A model generated the notes under the pieces. The model did no database searches. It saw only the letters and a list, made by a program, of their open reading frames with translations, and was not told the DNA's origin. A stretch of 18,399 bases of DNA from Treponema sp. (GTDB lineage: Bacteria > Spirochaetota > Spirochaetia > Treponematales > Breznakiellaceae), in assembly GCA_031266255.1 (NCBI GenBank), contig JAISBK010000001.1, positions 1 through 18,399 of the forward strand. Reading direction: 5' to 3'. This document shows, piece by piece, positions 6,332 through 13,429 of this stretch. The position numbers and the translations under genes were made by a program. Within the stretch, counting starts at the first letter, position 1. Every line of letters begins with the position of its first letter.

Positions 6332-7213
6332 ATGACAAGCGTAAAGACCAAGAAAAAGAATAGTCCGGTAGGAAATGCTAATTCCGATGAAAATATTCTT
6401 TCCATGTATTTAAAAGAAATTAACCGGATTCCTTTGCTGACCAAAGAAGAAGAAGATCAGATCGCCCGGGCCGCGGCCATGGGTAGCAAGATTGCCCAGG
6501 ATAAGCTGGCAAGTGCAAACCTTCGATTCGTAGTCAACGTGGCCAAAAAATATCAGGGACAAGGACTCCCCCTGTCAGACCTTATCAGTGAAGGTAATAT
6601 AGGCCTCTTAAATGCCATTGAGCGATACGATGTAAATAAAGGGTATCATTTCATTTCTTATGCGGTGTGGTGGATCCGCCAGGCAATCCTCAAGGCGATC
6701 TGTGAAAAATCTCGGATGATTCGGCTTCCGCTTAACCGGGCCAATGAATTGGTTCAAATTGAAAAGGCACGGAAGTTGGTTCAAGACAGCCATGGTGTAG
6801 AGACGGAGATAACCGAAATAGCCCGCCTCTTGGATATGGATGCCGCGCATGTGGAGGATCTGGTCAACATCAGCCGGGAACTGATATCTCTGGAAAATCC
6901 GGTCTACGCAGATAAGGATTCTTCCCTCTTGGGTGATTTTATTGAAGATGAGCATTGCTGCCCCCCGGACGAACAAGCAGTAACCAGTGCACTCCATGAT
7001 GACATCGAAACCGTACTGCGTACCCTCAACCCCAAAGAAGCGGAAATTATCCGGTTTCGCTTTGGTTTAGGGAATAAAGCGCCTATGTCCTTAAAAGAAA
7101 TAGGTGATTACTTTAATTTGACCAAAGAACGGATCCGTCAGATTGAAAAGAAAGCACTGAAACGCCTGCAGCATCCATCTTGTCAGCGACTGTTGGAAAG
7201 TTATGTAGCATGA
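6332..7213 (+). CDS. Sigma-70-family RNA polymerase sigma factor, RpoD/RpoS-like
   Basis: Promoter-recognition subunit of RNA polymerase. The 293-residue protein lacks the long acidic region 1.1 of a housekeeping RpoD, so it is probably a group 2 or other alternative factor. Visible regions: 1.2 (about 22-52, SMYLKEINRIPLLT), core region 2 with NLRFVVNVAKKYQG and LISEGNIGLLNAIERYD (62-100), 2.4 promoter-melting segment SYAVWWIRQAI (109-119), region 3 (130-190), and region 4 with the -35-binding helix-turn-helix SLKEIGDYFNLTKERIRQIE (253-272). The ATG at 6332 has GAGGAGGT at 6318-6325, 6 bases upstream; an upstream extension to 6269 would read through the promoter. It is transcribed divergently from groES and carries its own sigma-54-type promoter, which suggests induction by an enhancer-binding activator. 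Which regulon it serves is not shown by the sequence. Confidence 0.9.
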   Translation: MTSVKTKKKNSPVGNANSDENILSMYLKEINRIPLLTKEEEDQIARAAAMGSKIAQDKLASANLRFVVNVAKKYQGQGLPLSDLISEGNIGLLNAIERYDVNKGYHFISYAVWWIRQAILKAICEKSRMIRLPLNRANELVQIEKARKLVQDSHGVETEITEIARLLDMDAAHVEDLVNISRELISLENPVYADKDSSLLGDFIEDEHCCPPDEQAVTSALHDDIETVLRTLNPKEAEIIRFRFGLGNKAPMSLKEIGDYFNLTKERIRQIEKKALKRLQHPSCQRLLESYVA

Positions 7214-7242
7214 CAAATGGATGAACGGTGAAGGCATAACCC

Positions 7243-7644
7243 TTAAGGATTAAGGAAGTGTTCCTCAAGGAGCATTTTCTTGGCTTCTGGAAGGGGAGTG
7301 CTTTGTTTTCTGGTAAAATCATAGTGAACCACTACCGCTTTCCCCGTAACGCAGAGTCTGCCTTGTTGCCAGGCTTCGTGGTATATCGTAAAAGACTTGG
7401 TACCAATATGGCTGATAAAGGTCCGAATCTCTACATCGTACGGTAAAAAAAGCTCCCCAATAAAATCATACTCCGTATGCGCCATGATGAGGGGCCAGTG
7501 TTCAAAAGAAAGATCCAAGGTGGGATTAAAGATTTTAAAGAGCGGATTCCGTGCCAGTTCAAACCAGATTGCTAAAACCGTATTATTGATATGCCCCAAT
7601 CCGTCTACATCGCCGAATCGGGGACTTACTATGGTGGTAAACAT
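7243..7644 (-). CDS. Hotdog-fold acyl-CoA thioesterase (4-hydroxybenzoyl-CoA thioesterase type)
   Basis: Small cytoplasmic hotdog-fold protein expected to hydrolyse acyl-CoA or acyl-carrier thioesters. The 133-residue product contains the motif FGDVDGLGHINNTVLAIWFE (residues about 10-29): an Asp at the catalytic position followed by GHxNN at the start of the hot-dog helix. Beta strands ending AVVVHYD follow. The ATG at 7644 follows AAAAAGGAG on the minus strand; the frame stays open further upstream but crosses a 28-bp palindrome and a poly-A/T stretch that are clearly non-coding. It is convergent with the sigma-factor gene and sits downstream of the PHP gene, separated by two hairpins. The substrate cannot be told from sequence. 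Confidence 0.85.
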   Translation of the reverse strand: MFTTIVSPRFGDVDGLGHINNTVLAIWFELARNPLFKIFNPTLDLSFEHWPLIMAHTEYDFIGELFLPYDVEIRTFISHIGTKSFTIYHEAWQQGRLCVTGKAVVVHYDFTRKQSTPLPEAKKMLLEEHFLNP

Positions 7645-7668
7645 ACAGATACTCCTTTTTAAATATAT

Positions 7669-7704
7669 AAAAAAAACAGAGAAAAAAACTAGTTTTTTTC
7701 TCTG
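7669..7704 (-). terminator. 28-bp perfect palindrome plus U-tract, terminator or attenuator
   Basis: The half-site CAGAGAAAAAAACT (7677-7690) is followed directly by its exact reverse complement (7691-7704). On the minus strand it is followed by eight T residues (7669-7676). This fits an intrinsic terminator for minus-strand transcription from the PHP gene, yet it ends only about 10 bases before the thioesterase ribosome site. Confidence 0.65.
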
Positions 7705-7713
7705 ATAATGAAG

Positions 7714-7742
7714 AAACTGAGGTTCTTTTAAAACCTCAGTTT
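7714..7742 (-). terminator. Hairpin just after the PHP gene
   Basis: AAACTGAGGTT and AACCTCAGTTT form an 11-bp perfect stem with a 7-base loop, starting 9 bases after the PHP stop codon. On the minus strand it is followed by a weak CTTC tract, so it probably acts together with the next hairpin. Confidence 0.55.
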
Positions 7743-7751
7743 TGAAATAGC

Positions 7752-8615
7752 TCAAATACCATGAGCCCTTGGTATCCGCTCCTCTTGTAAGGCAGGTATG
7801 GCCGCTAAAACCGCCTCGTCGATTTTTACATTCCCGGCGGTGATGCCCAATTTTCTGTCAGGCCGGGTTTCACCGTGGAAATCACTCCCCGCGGTAATAC
7901 AGAGTCCTAGGGATTTTCCTAAGTCCTCAAGCCGCTTACAAGAGCGGACCTTGGCAGTGGGGTGCCAGGCTTCAATACCGTCCAGCCCCTGATCCTTGAG
8001 CCCCTTTATCAGCATCGGGAGATGACCCCAAGCAACATACAGAGACATAGGATGGGCTAATACGGCAATTCCTCCGGCCTCCTTGATAGCCTGCACTGCC
8101 CGGCGAAAGTCCATCCCTTCCTTGGGGATATAGAAAGGTCTTCCCTTTCCAAGATATTGAGAAAAAGCCTGTTTTTGATTTTTAACCAGACCCCGCTTTA
8201 CCAGGAGAGAGGCAAAATGCGGCCGCCCTATAGAATGGCTCCCGGATAAGGAAGCTATATCCTCATAGGTAACCTGAATGTTCCATTCCTGCATTCGTTC
8301 AATAATCTTTCGGTTGCGCATTTCCCGTAGATGGGTTAATTCAGCGAGAGCTTCCAAAAAAGCCGAACCAGGCTGATAGATTCCCAGGCCCAACAGATGA
8401 AATTCTCCCGGCTCCCAGGTTACCTCAATTTCGATTCCCGGAATAAACCGGAAGGTACTTTTCGCGGCTTCCTGTTTAGCCTCTTCGAGACCGGCAATGG
8501 TATCATGATCCGTTAGAGCGAGCGCTGACAGGCCTTGCTGCCGAGCGAGTTCAATAAGCTGTGCAGGACGCAAAGTACCGTCAGAAGCGCTTGAATGGGT
8601 ATGTAAATCTATCAT
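7752..8615 (-). CDS. PHP-domain metal-dependent phosphoesterase (YciV / RNase AM-like)
   Basis: Metal-dependent phosphoesterase of the PHP family. Relatives include Escherichia coli YciV (RNase AM), which acts on short RNAs and 3',5'-nucleotide bisphosphates. Metal-ligand motifs appear in order: DLHTHS (residues 3-8), TDHDT (35-39), IPGIEIE (58-64), HLLG (73-76), VLAHP, GIEAWHP and a C-terminal GSDFHG. From the ATG at 8615 it has 287 residues, the usual length, and begins MIDLHTHSSASDGT exactly as family members do. AAGGA lies 11 bases upstream. An in-frame ATG at 8696 would add 27 residues with no family counterpart, and is a less likely start. The neighbouring thioesterase is separated by terminator-like hairpins. 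Confidence 0.88.
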   Translation of the reverse strand: MIDLHTHSSASDGTLRPAQLIELARQQGLSALALTDHDTIAGLEEAKQEAAKSTFRFIPGIEIEVTWEPGEFHLLGLGIYQPGSAFLEALAELTHLREMRNRKIIERMQEWNIQVTYEDIASLSGSHSIGRPHFASLLVKRGLVKNQKQAFSQYLGKGRPFYIPKEGMDFRRAVQAIKEAGGIAVLAHPMSLYVAWGHLPMLIKGLKDQGLDGIEAWHPTAKVRSCKRLEDLGKSLGLCITAGSDFHGETRPDRKLGITAGNVKIDEAVLAAIPALQEERIPRAHGI

Positions 8616-8774
8616 AGCTTTGCCGGTCCTTGGATTACCAAAACACACCCCCTCTGGTATGCCCTGTAGAACGTAGACCTTTCTATGCATTACCATAATA
8701 AGAAATAACCTTTCCTACAAGTGCTATCTCTCTCTGGATGGGAAAATATAAGCTATCAATACGAAAAAAAATAC

Positions 8775-8801
8775 TAAAGTTTTTATGAATAATGTCGATA
8801 C
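8775..8801 (+). promoter_or_regulatory. Sigma-28 promoter of the first flagellin gene
   Basis: TAAA (8775-8778) and GTCGATAC (8794-8801) are exactly 15 bases apart, matching the FliA consensus TAAA-N15-GCCGATAA at 10 of 12 positions. The start would be near 8808, giving a leader of about 143 bases. That leader holds a hairpin (TGAGAAAA 8822-8829 with TTTTCTCA 8846-8853) and the GGA hairpins described below. Confidence 0.65.
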
Positions 8802-8875
8802 TTTAAATATAAACAACGGTATGAGAAAATGTTTATAACGTTGCTTTTTCTCAGTTTGAATAATCGTTAATAGTA

Positions 8876-8902
8876 TTATCGGTTTAAGAACAGAAATGTT
8901 TG
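8876..8902 (-). promoter_or_regulatory. Possible minus-strand sigma-28 element upstream of the PHP gene
   Basis: Read on the minus strand, CAAA (8899-8902) and ACCGATAA (8876-8883) are 15 bases apart, 10 of 12 matches to the sigma-28 consensus. A transcript from here would run antisense through the flagellin leader and promoter towards the PHP gene, with a leader of about 250 bases. It could be a chance match in AT-rich DNA. Confidence 0.3.
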
Positions 8903-8911
8903 AGTAAAGTT

Positions 8912-8951
8912 TAGGGCAAGGATGCCTTATTAATTGTCAAGGAGGATGACA
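8912..8951 (+). promoter_or_regulatory. Two GGA-loop hairpins in the first flagellin leader (CsrA-type sites)
   Basis: The first hairpin pairs 8912-8917 with 8924-8929 (six pairs, one G-U) and shows the hexaloop AAGGAT. The sequence GGGCAAGGATGC agrees with the CsrA SELEX consensus at 9 of 12 positions. Eighteen bases on, the Shine-Dalgarno AAGGAGG (8939-8945) sits in the loop of a 4-bp stem, TGTC with GACA (8935-8938, 8948-8951). Two GGA sites, one upstream and one on the ribosome site, is the known plan for CsrA repression of flagellin translation. Confidence 0.5.
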
Positions 8952-9811
8952 TGATCATCAACCATAACCTGAGTGCTCAATTTGCCGACAGGTCGCTTAA
9001 TGTTACCCAGGGTAATGTTACTAAAAACATGGAGAAGCTCACTTCAGGACTTCGTATTAACCGGGCGGGAGATGATGCGTCTGGGCTTGCGGTTTCTGAA
9101 AAATTCCGGAGTCAGATTCGGGGTTTAAATCGGGCTTCTGCCAATGCTGCTGATGGCATTTCTTTTATCCAAACTGCTGAGGGGTATCTCCAGGAAACTC
9201 AGGATATTCTTCAGCGGGTTCGGGAATTAGCGGTGCAGTCTGCTAATGGGATTTACACTGAAGAAGATCGTCTTCAGATTCAGATTGAAGTTTCCCAGCT
9301 GGTGGACGAAATCGATCGTATTTCCAGTCATGCCCAGTTCAATGGTCAACTTATGCTTACGGGCAGGTTTGCACGGGAGAACGGGGACACTGAGGGTAGT
9401 CAGGCATTGTGGTTCCACATTGGTGCTAATATCGATCAGCGGGAACAAGTGTTCGTGGAGAATATGAGCGCCAGCGGTTTGGGGATTCGGAATGCCGAAG
9501 ATCAGAGCTTTGTCCAGCTTACAGATGCGGACGCGGCCAATTCGGCTATCGCGACTTTGGACGAAGCCCTTAAAACGGTCAGCAAGCAGCGGGCTGATTT
9601 AGGTGCCTATCAGAATCGGCTTGAACATGCCATTCGTGGTATTGATATCGGCGCAGAAAACTTCCAGGCTTCGGAATCTCGGATTCGGGATACCGATATG
9701 GCAAAGCAGATGGTTTCCTTTACCAAGGACCAGATTCTTTCCCAGGCTGGTACGGCTATGTTGGCTCAGGCAAATCAGCGAACTCAGTCGGTACTGCAGC
9801 TTATTCAGTAG
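8951..9811 (+). CDS. flaB: Flagellin, FlaB-type core protein
   Basis: Core subunit of the periplasmic flagellar filament. The 286-residue protein has the spirochaete FlaB start MIINHNLSAQ, an N-terminal D0/D1 helical region (about 1-140) with LSSGLRINRAGDDASGLAVS-like sequence (here LTSGLRINRAGDDASGLAVS), and a short variable centre (about 140-195). The C-terminal D1/D0 region ends AMLAQANQRTQSVLQLIQ. The short centre without surface domains is typical of spirochaetal core flagellins that sit under a FlaA sheath. AAGGAGG lies 5 bases before the ATG. It has a sigma-28-like promoter and ends at a strong hairpin. The second flagellin downstream is a close paralogue, differing mainly in the centre. 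Confidence 0.95.
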   Translation: MIINHNLSAQFADRSLNVTQGNVTKNMEKLTSGLRINRAGDDASGLAVSEKFRSQIRGLNRASANAADGISFIQTAEGYLQETQDILQRVRELAVQSANGIYTEEDRLQIQIEVSQLVDEIDRISSHAQFNGQLMLTGRFARENGDTEGSQALWFHIGANIDQREQVFVENMSASGLGIRNAEDQSFVQLTDADAANSAIATLDEALKTVSKQRADLGAYQNRLEHAIRGIDIGAENFQASESRIRDTDMAKQMVSFTKDQILSQAGTAMLAQANQRTQSVLQLIQ

Positions 9812-9838
9812 GGATATCTCTTTACCGCGAGTGAACCG

Positions 9839-9876
9839 TTTAAGGGGTTCTGGTTATGTGACCAGAACCCCTTAAA
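9839..9876 (+). terminator. 16-bp perfect hairpin after the first flagellin
   Basis: TTTAAGGGGTTCTGGT (9839-9854) pairs perfectly with 9861-9876 around a 6-base loop, 27 bases after the stop codon. There is no immediate T-run beyond the stem, so termination may be inefficient or the structure may mainly protect the abundant flagellin mRNA. The following 9877-9948 is AT-rich with no gene. Confidence 0.65.
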
Positions 9877-9948
9877 TATTTATAGGAAAAACTGTTAATT
9901 TTTTTGGATAAAATTCCGAAAATGATAGGATTTTTGGGTTTATACCCT

Positions 9949-9977
9949 TTGACAAAAAATCCCTTTGGGTATATATT
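9949..9977 (+). promoter_or_regulatory. Near-consensus sigma-70 promoter of the second flagellin
   Basis: TTGACA (9949-9954) and TATATT (9972-9977) lie 17 bases apart; only one hexamer position differs from consensus. Transcription would start near 9984 and give a leader of about 184 bases. No sigma-28 element was found in this gap. Confidence 0.75.
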
Positions 9978-10123
9978 AGAAAAGAAGCGTACAACGGTAG
10001 GGATCGTTTATTAGATGGTAGAGAATTGAGGTTACGTATCTGATGATCGATTCGTACCGTTTTCAGAGATTCTGGGATGGGTAATTTAGCTTGAGTTCTA
10101 GAAGTTCTGATTGTGCGGTTCGG

Positions 10124-10165
10124 CCTTAGCTATGGATAGCAGGGGTATCAAACCCAAGGAGGGTT
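10124..10165 (+). promoter_or_regulatory. Two GGA-loop hairpins in the second flagellin leader (CsrA-type sites)
   Basis: GCTA (10129-10132) and TAGC (10137-10140) enclose the tetraloop TGGA. After one A-A mismatch, four more pairs extend the stem to 10124 and 10145. The second hairpin pairs AACCC (10151-10155) perfectly with GGGTT (10161-10165) and holds AAGGA, the core of the Shine-Dalgarno sequence, in its 5-base loop. Spacing between the two GGA motifs is 21 bases, close to the 18 seen in the first flagellin leader. Confidence 0.5.
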
Positions 10166-10167
10166 AC

Positions 10168-11001
10168 ATGATAATTAATCATAACCTGAGTGCTCAGTAT
10201 GCCAATCGTAATTTGGGTATCACTCAGGGTGAAATTTCCAAGAACATTGAGCATTTGAGCTCAGGTCAGCGGATCAATAAGGCTGCAGATGATGCTTCCG
10301 GGCTTGCAGTTTCCGAAAAATTTCGAGGTCAGATTCGGGGTTTAAATCAGGCTGAACGGAACATCCAGAATGGAGTATCCTTTATTCAGACTGCTGAGGG
10401 CTACCTCCAAGAGACCCAGGATATTCTGCATCGTCTGCGGGAGTTGTCGGTACAATCGGCCAACGGTATTTATACTCAAGAGGATCGTAATCAGATTCAG
10501 GTTGAAGTTTCCCAGTTGGTGGACGAGATCAATCGAGTTGCAAGTCACGCGCAATTCAACACCTTGAATATTTTGGATGGGACTTTTGCACGAGATTCTG
10601 GGGAAAATCGGGTTCTTCAATTTCAGGTTGGAGCCAATATGGATCAGAACGAACAGGTTTATATTGAGTCCATGACTGCCGAAGCTTTGGGGCTAGAGGG
10701 TATTGATATAACCGATGCAGAAAAGGCGAATGCTGGAATCGGTACACTGGATAATGCCTTAACCTTGCTTTCTAAGCAGCGGGCTGATTTAGGTGCCTAT
10801 CAGAACCGGTTTGAAGAGGCAGCTAAGGGTGTTGCTGTAGCGGCGGAGAATTTTCAATCTGCTGAGTCCAGGATCCGGGATGCGAATATGGCATCGGAAA
10901 TGGTTAATTATACCAAGAATCAAATCCTGTCCCAGGCTGGGAATGCTATGCTGGCCCAGGCTAATACCCGGACTCAGTCGGTGTTGCAGCTTCTTGGTTA
11001 A
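10168..11001 (+). CDS. flaB: Flagellin, second FlaB-type core protein
   Basis: Second core flagellin of the periplasmic filament, 277 residues, starting MIINHNLSAQYANRNLG. The ATG at 10168 is chosen because it matches the family N-terminus and has AAGGAGGG at 10156-10163; an upstream GTG at 10111 would add 19 unrelated residues. N- and C-terminal helical regions match the first flagellin almost residue for residue (SGQRINKAADDASGLAVS near the N-terminus, ANTRTQSVLQLLG at the end), while the centre is shorter by about nine residues. It has its own sigma-70-type promoter and a Rho-independent terminator, so it forms a single-gene unit with a sigma requirement unlike the first flagellin. Confidence 0.95.
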   Translation: MIINHNLSAQYANRNLGITQGEISKNIEHLSSGQRINKAADDASGLAVSEKFRGQIRGLNQAERNIQNGVSFIQTAEGYLQETQDILHRLRELSVQSANGIYTQEDRNQIQVEVSQLVDEINRVASHAQFNTLNILDGTFARDSGENRVLQFQVGANMDQNEQVYIESMTAEALGLEGIDITDAEKANAGIGTLDNALTLLSKQRADLGAYQNRFEEAAKGVAVAAENFQSAESRIRDANMASEMVNYTKNQILSQAGNAMLAQANTRTQSVLQLLG

Positions 11002-11069
11002 TTGGGGTTTTAGTTTTTAAAGTTTGATAAGTGGATTGAGAGGCATCTGGACGTCGCCTTTTGAAATCC

Positions 11070-11103
11070 AAGACGGGGAATCGTATTTTTCCCCGTCTTT
11101 TTT
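11070..11103 (+). terminator. Rho-independent terminator of the second flagellin
   Basis: AAGACGGGGAA (11070-11080) pairs with TTCCCCGTCTT (11089-11099) around an 8-base loop, and the stem runs into six T residues (11098-11103). Confidence 0.85.
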
Positions 11104-11247
11104 CATTTCTATTCTTTATTTCTTCTATTTCCTAAGAATACTTTTATAAAAACCTATTTTTTAGTATATTTTAGTTACCAAGCGGTTTCGATCAACGGGA
11201 TTTCGTGGATATACCGTAGTTAATTATCAATCCTAGGAGATTACGGT

Positions 11248-11274
11248 CAAGGTAACATATCCTGAAACCGATAA
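11248..11274 (+). promoter_or_regulatory. Candidate sigma-28 promoter of the fliD operon
   Basis: ACCGATAA (11267-11274) matches the sigma-28 -10 element at 7 of 8 positions; 15 bases upstream lies CAAG, half of the -35 TAAA. The start would be near 11281 with a leader of about 180 bases. The rest of the gap 11104-11461 holds no gene; the leader can fold imperfectly around 11307-11337 (TTTCCCC with GGGAAA). The minus-strand open frame here lacks coding character. Confidence 0.45.
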
Positions 11275-11461
11275 ATAGAGGGGTGTTGCCTTCAGAAAAG
11301 AGAGGCTTTCCCCAAACTAATTGAATGTTGGGAAATGCTCTGAGACCATGAAATCTTCTCAATGTAAATTTTTTAGGAAATAATTGATTAGTTATGGGCG
11401 GGGCATTCATAGTTTTCACAGTTCCAAAGGAAAAGGCCGTAAGGAAAGAACATAGGGAAGT

Positions 11462-13429
11462 ATGTCCGATATTTATGTGCCGGGGATAAAAAGCCGGTTT
11501 GATACAGAAAAAATCGTTGAAGGTCTTATGAAGATTGAGCGCATCCCTAAGGAGCGTTCTGAAAAGCAAGTAGAGCAGCTACAGACTGAAAAGACCTATT
11601 GGCAAGATCTCAGTCGGCGTATGACTACCCTAAGGGACAGCGCTCGGTTTCTGTATTCTTTCCAGAATCCTTTCAATGAGCGGATGGTCAATTCTTCAGA
11701 TCCATTGGTTCTTTCCGGTACTTCTACAAGGGAAGCGGTGGCTCAGGAGTTTAATTTTACGATTAAACAAATCGCTCAGGCAGACCGTTTCTTGTCGGAT
11801 CCATTAGAAGATTCCTTTACCGTAGGTGAAGGAACTTATACCTTTTCCATAGGAAATGAGCGCTTATCATTCCCCTTTCGGGGTGGGTCTTTACGGGAAT
11901 TCATCGAAATCTTGAACCGGCGGGGACGGGATAAGCTGGGAGCAAGTCTTATTGCGATCCAACCTGGGAAGAAATCTCTCCTTATTGAATCCCGGATAAC
12001 CGGTGTGGAACGTCCTTTGGTTTTTTCAGAAGCAGCCGAAGCATTAGGAATGGATACGGGTATGTTGGAACACGCCCAGGGGGGTTCCAGGTCATTGCGA
12101 GAAGAAGTTCTCACCGTAGAGCCTGGAGGGACGGCCTTTGTACCCTTTAACCTGGGAGATGTCTCGGTTCAAAATGGAGTCCTGCAATTTGAGCTTGCCA
12201 CGACGGTACATACCCCACAAGATACACCCCTCATAGAGGAGCAAGCAGATCCCCCGCCTGAAGCGCTTGCTGAGCAAGGTTCTGAGGAAAACCGTTCTTT
12301 TACCACGATACCTTCATGGACGCCCTTGGAACCAGGAGTGCAGATAAATGATATGCGTGTTTTATATCTGACCTACTCGGACGGTACGAATAGCGCGCTT
12401 CCTCCTATTGCGGATTCCCATGATTTCACTGCTTATCAGTATCGACTTGCTGATGTGGCGGGAGATCACATTGATAAAACCATTGTTTCCCTGGAAATCA
12501 TTAACCAAAATACCCATCGAGAAGTCTCTATCAGGAATCTGCAGTTCATGGATACTGAAGCCAAAGAGGGTATTCAACCCCGTAATCCCGTTTCTGTGGC
12601 CCAGGATGCGGTGGTTACCATGGAGGGGATCGAGATCATCCGTCCTACCAATAAGATCGATGATCTCATCCCCGGGCTTACCATTACGGTTAGAAGTCCA
12701 TCGGATAAACCTATTCAACTAAAAGTCGAACCTGACCAGGAAGCGGTCAAAGATGCCATCATATCCTTGGTAGGAAACTATAACCGCCTCATGGCGGATC
12801 TGAATGTCCTCACCCGTAATGACGAGCGGGTCATCCAGGAACTTTCCTACCTCTCAGAAGAGGAACAAGGGGATCTACGTAAGCGTTTAGGGGTCTTTGC
12901 AGGGGATTCCATCTTGGGTCAGTTTAAAAACAGTCTCCAAAGGGCTGCTGCAGCAACCTATCCTACTGCAGCGAATCGAGATCTTGCCTTATTAGCCCAA
13001 ATAGGGATCGGTACGGACGTCCGGGGAAGCGGAAGTAGCAGCGGGTATGATCCTGCTCGGCTCAGGGGATACCTGGAAATCAATGAGAAGACCTTGGATA
13101 CCGCATTACAAACCAATTTGTCTGCTATAGCACAGCTTTTTGGTTCAGATACCGATGGGGATCTTATTGTGGATTCAGGGATTGCCTATACCTTTGAAAC
13201 CCTGGCTAAACCCTTCGTGGAAATCGGCGGTATTATCGCCCTCAAAACCGGAACCATAGATTCCCAGATAAGTCAGGAACAACGGCGGGTAGAGACCTTG
13301 GAACGACAGCTTGCCCTCAAAGAAGCGAGTCTCAAAATTCAATACGGTCAGATGGAAGGAGCCTATAATCGTATGGAACGAATGTCCTCATCGCTCGATC
13401 AGTTTAGTCAACAAGGTAATCGTCGGTAA
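11462..13429 (+). CDS. fliD: Flagellar filament cap protein FliD (HAP2)
   Basis: Capping protein at the tip of the filament that folds and inserts flagellin subunits. The 655-residue product has the FliD N-terminal domain (IYVPGIKSRFDTEKIVEGLM, then a helical coiled coil about residues 33-65). Central domains follow, and then the C-terminal FliD domain beginning near DAVVTMEGIEIIRPTNKIDDLIPG with a final coiled coil (about 597-652). The N-terminal SxFDTxxIVExLM pattern is diagnostic. It is somewhat longer than many bacterial FliD proteins (about 450-550) because of extra central sequence. The ATG at 11462 follows AGGGAAG closely. Its stop overlaps the next gene by one base, so the two are probably translated together. 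Confidence 0.93.
   Translation: MSDIYVPGIKSRFDTEKIVEGLMKIERIPKERSEKQVEQLQTEKTYWQDLSRRMTTLRDSARFLYSFQNPFNERMVNSSDPLVLSGTSTREAVAQEFNFTIKQIAQADRFLSDPLEDSFTVGEGTYTFSIGNERLSFPFRGGSLREFIEILNRRGRDKLGASLIAIQPGKKSLLIESRITGVERPLVFSEAAEALGMDTGMLEHAQGGSRSLREEVLTVEPGGTAFVPFNLGDVSVQNGVLQFELATTVHTPQDTPLIEEQADPPPEALAEQGSEENRSFTTIPSWTPLEPGVQINDMRVLYLTYSDGTNSALPPIADSHDFTAYQYRLADVAGDHIDKTIVSLEIINQNTHREVSIRNLQFMDTEAKEGIQPRNPVSVAQDAVVTMEGIEIIRPTNKIDDLIPGLTITVRSPSDKPIQLKVEPDQEAVKDAIISLVGNYNRLMADLNVLTRNDERVIQELSYLSEEEQGDLRKRLGVFAGDSILGQFKNSLQRAAAATYPTAANRDLALLAQIGIGTDVRGSGSSSGYDPARLRGYLEINEKTLDTALQTNLSAIAQLFGSDTDGDLIVDSGIAYTFETLAKPFVEIGGIIALKTGTIDSQISQEQRRVETLERQLALKEASLKIQYGQMEGAYNRMERMSSSLDQFSQQGNRR

Noticed and set aside
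8616..8696. N-terminal extension of the PHP protein to the ATG at 8696
   Set aside because: The 27 extra residues precede the universal MIDLHTHS start and have no family counterpart; the ribosome site is no better.
8951..11001. The duplicated flagellins as a possible slippage or recombination artefact
   Set aside because: They differ throughout, have different promoters, leaders, centres and terminators, and so are long-standing paralogues.
11192..11569. Minus-strand open frame across the fliD leader
   Set aside because: It overlaps the fliD start and sigma-28-like element, has no ribosome site and no protein-like features.
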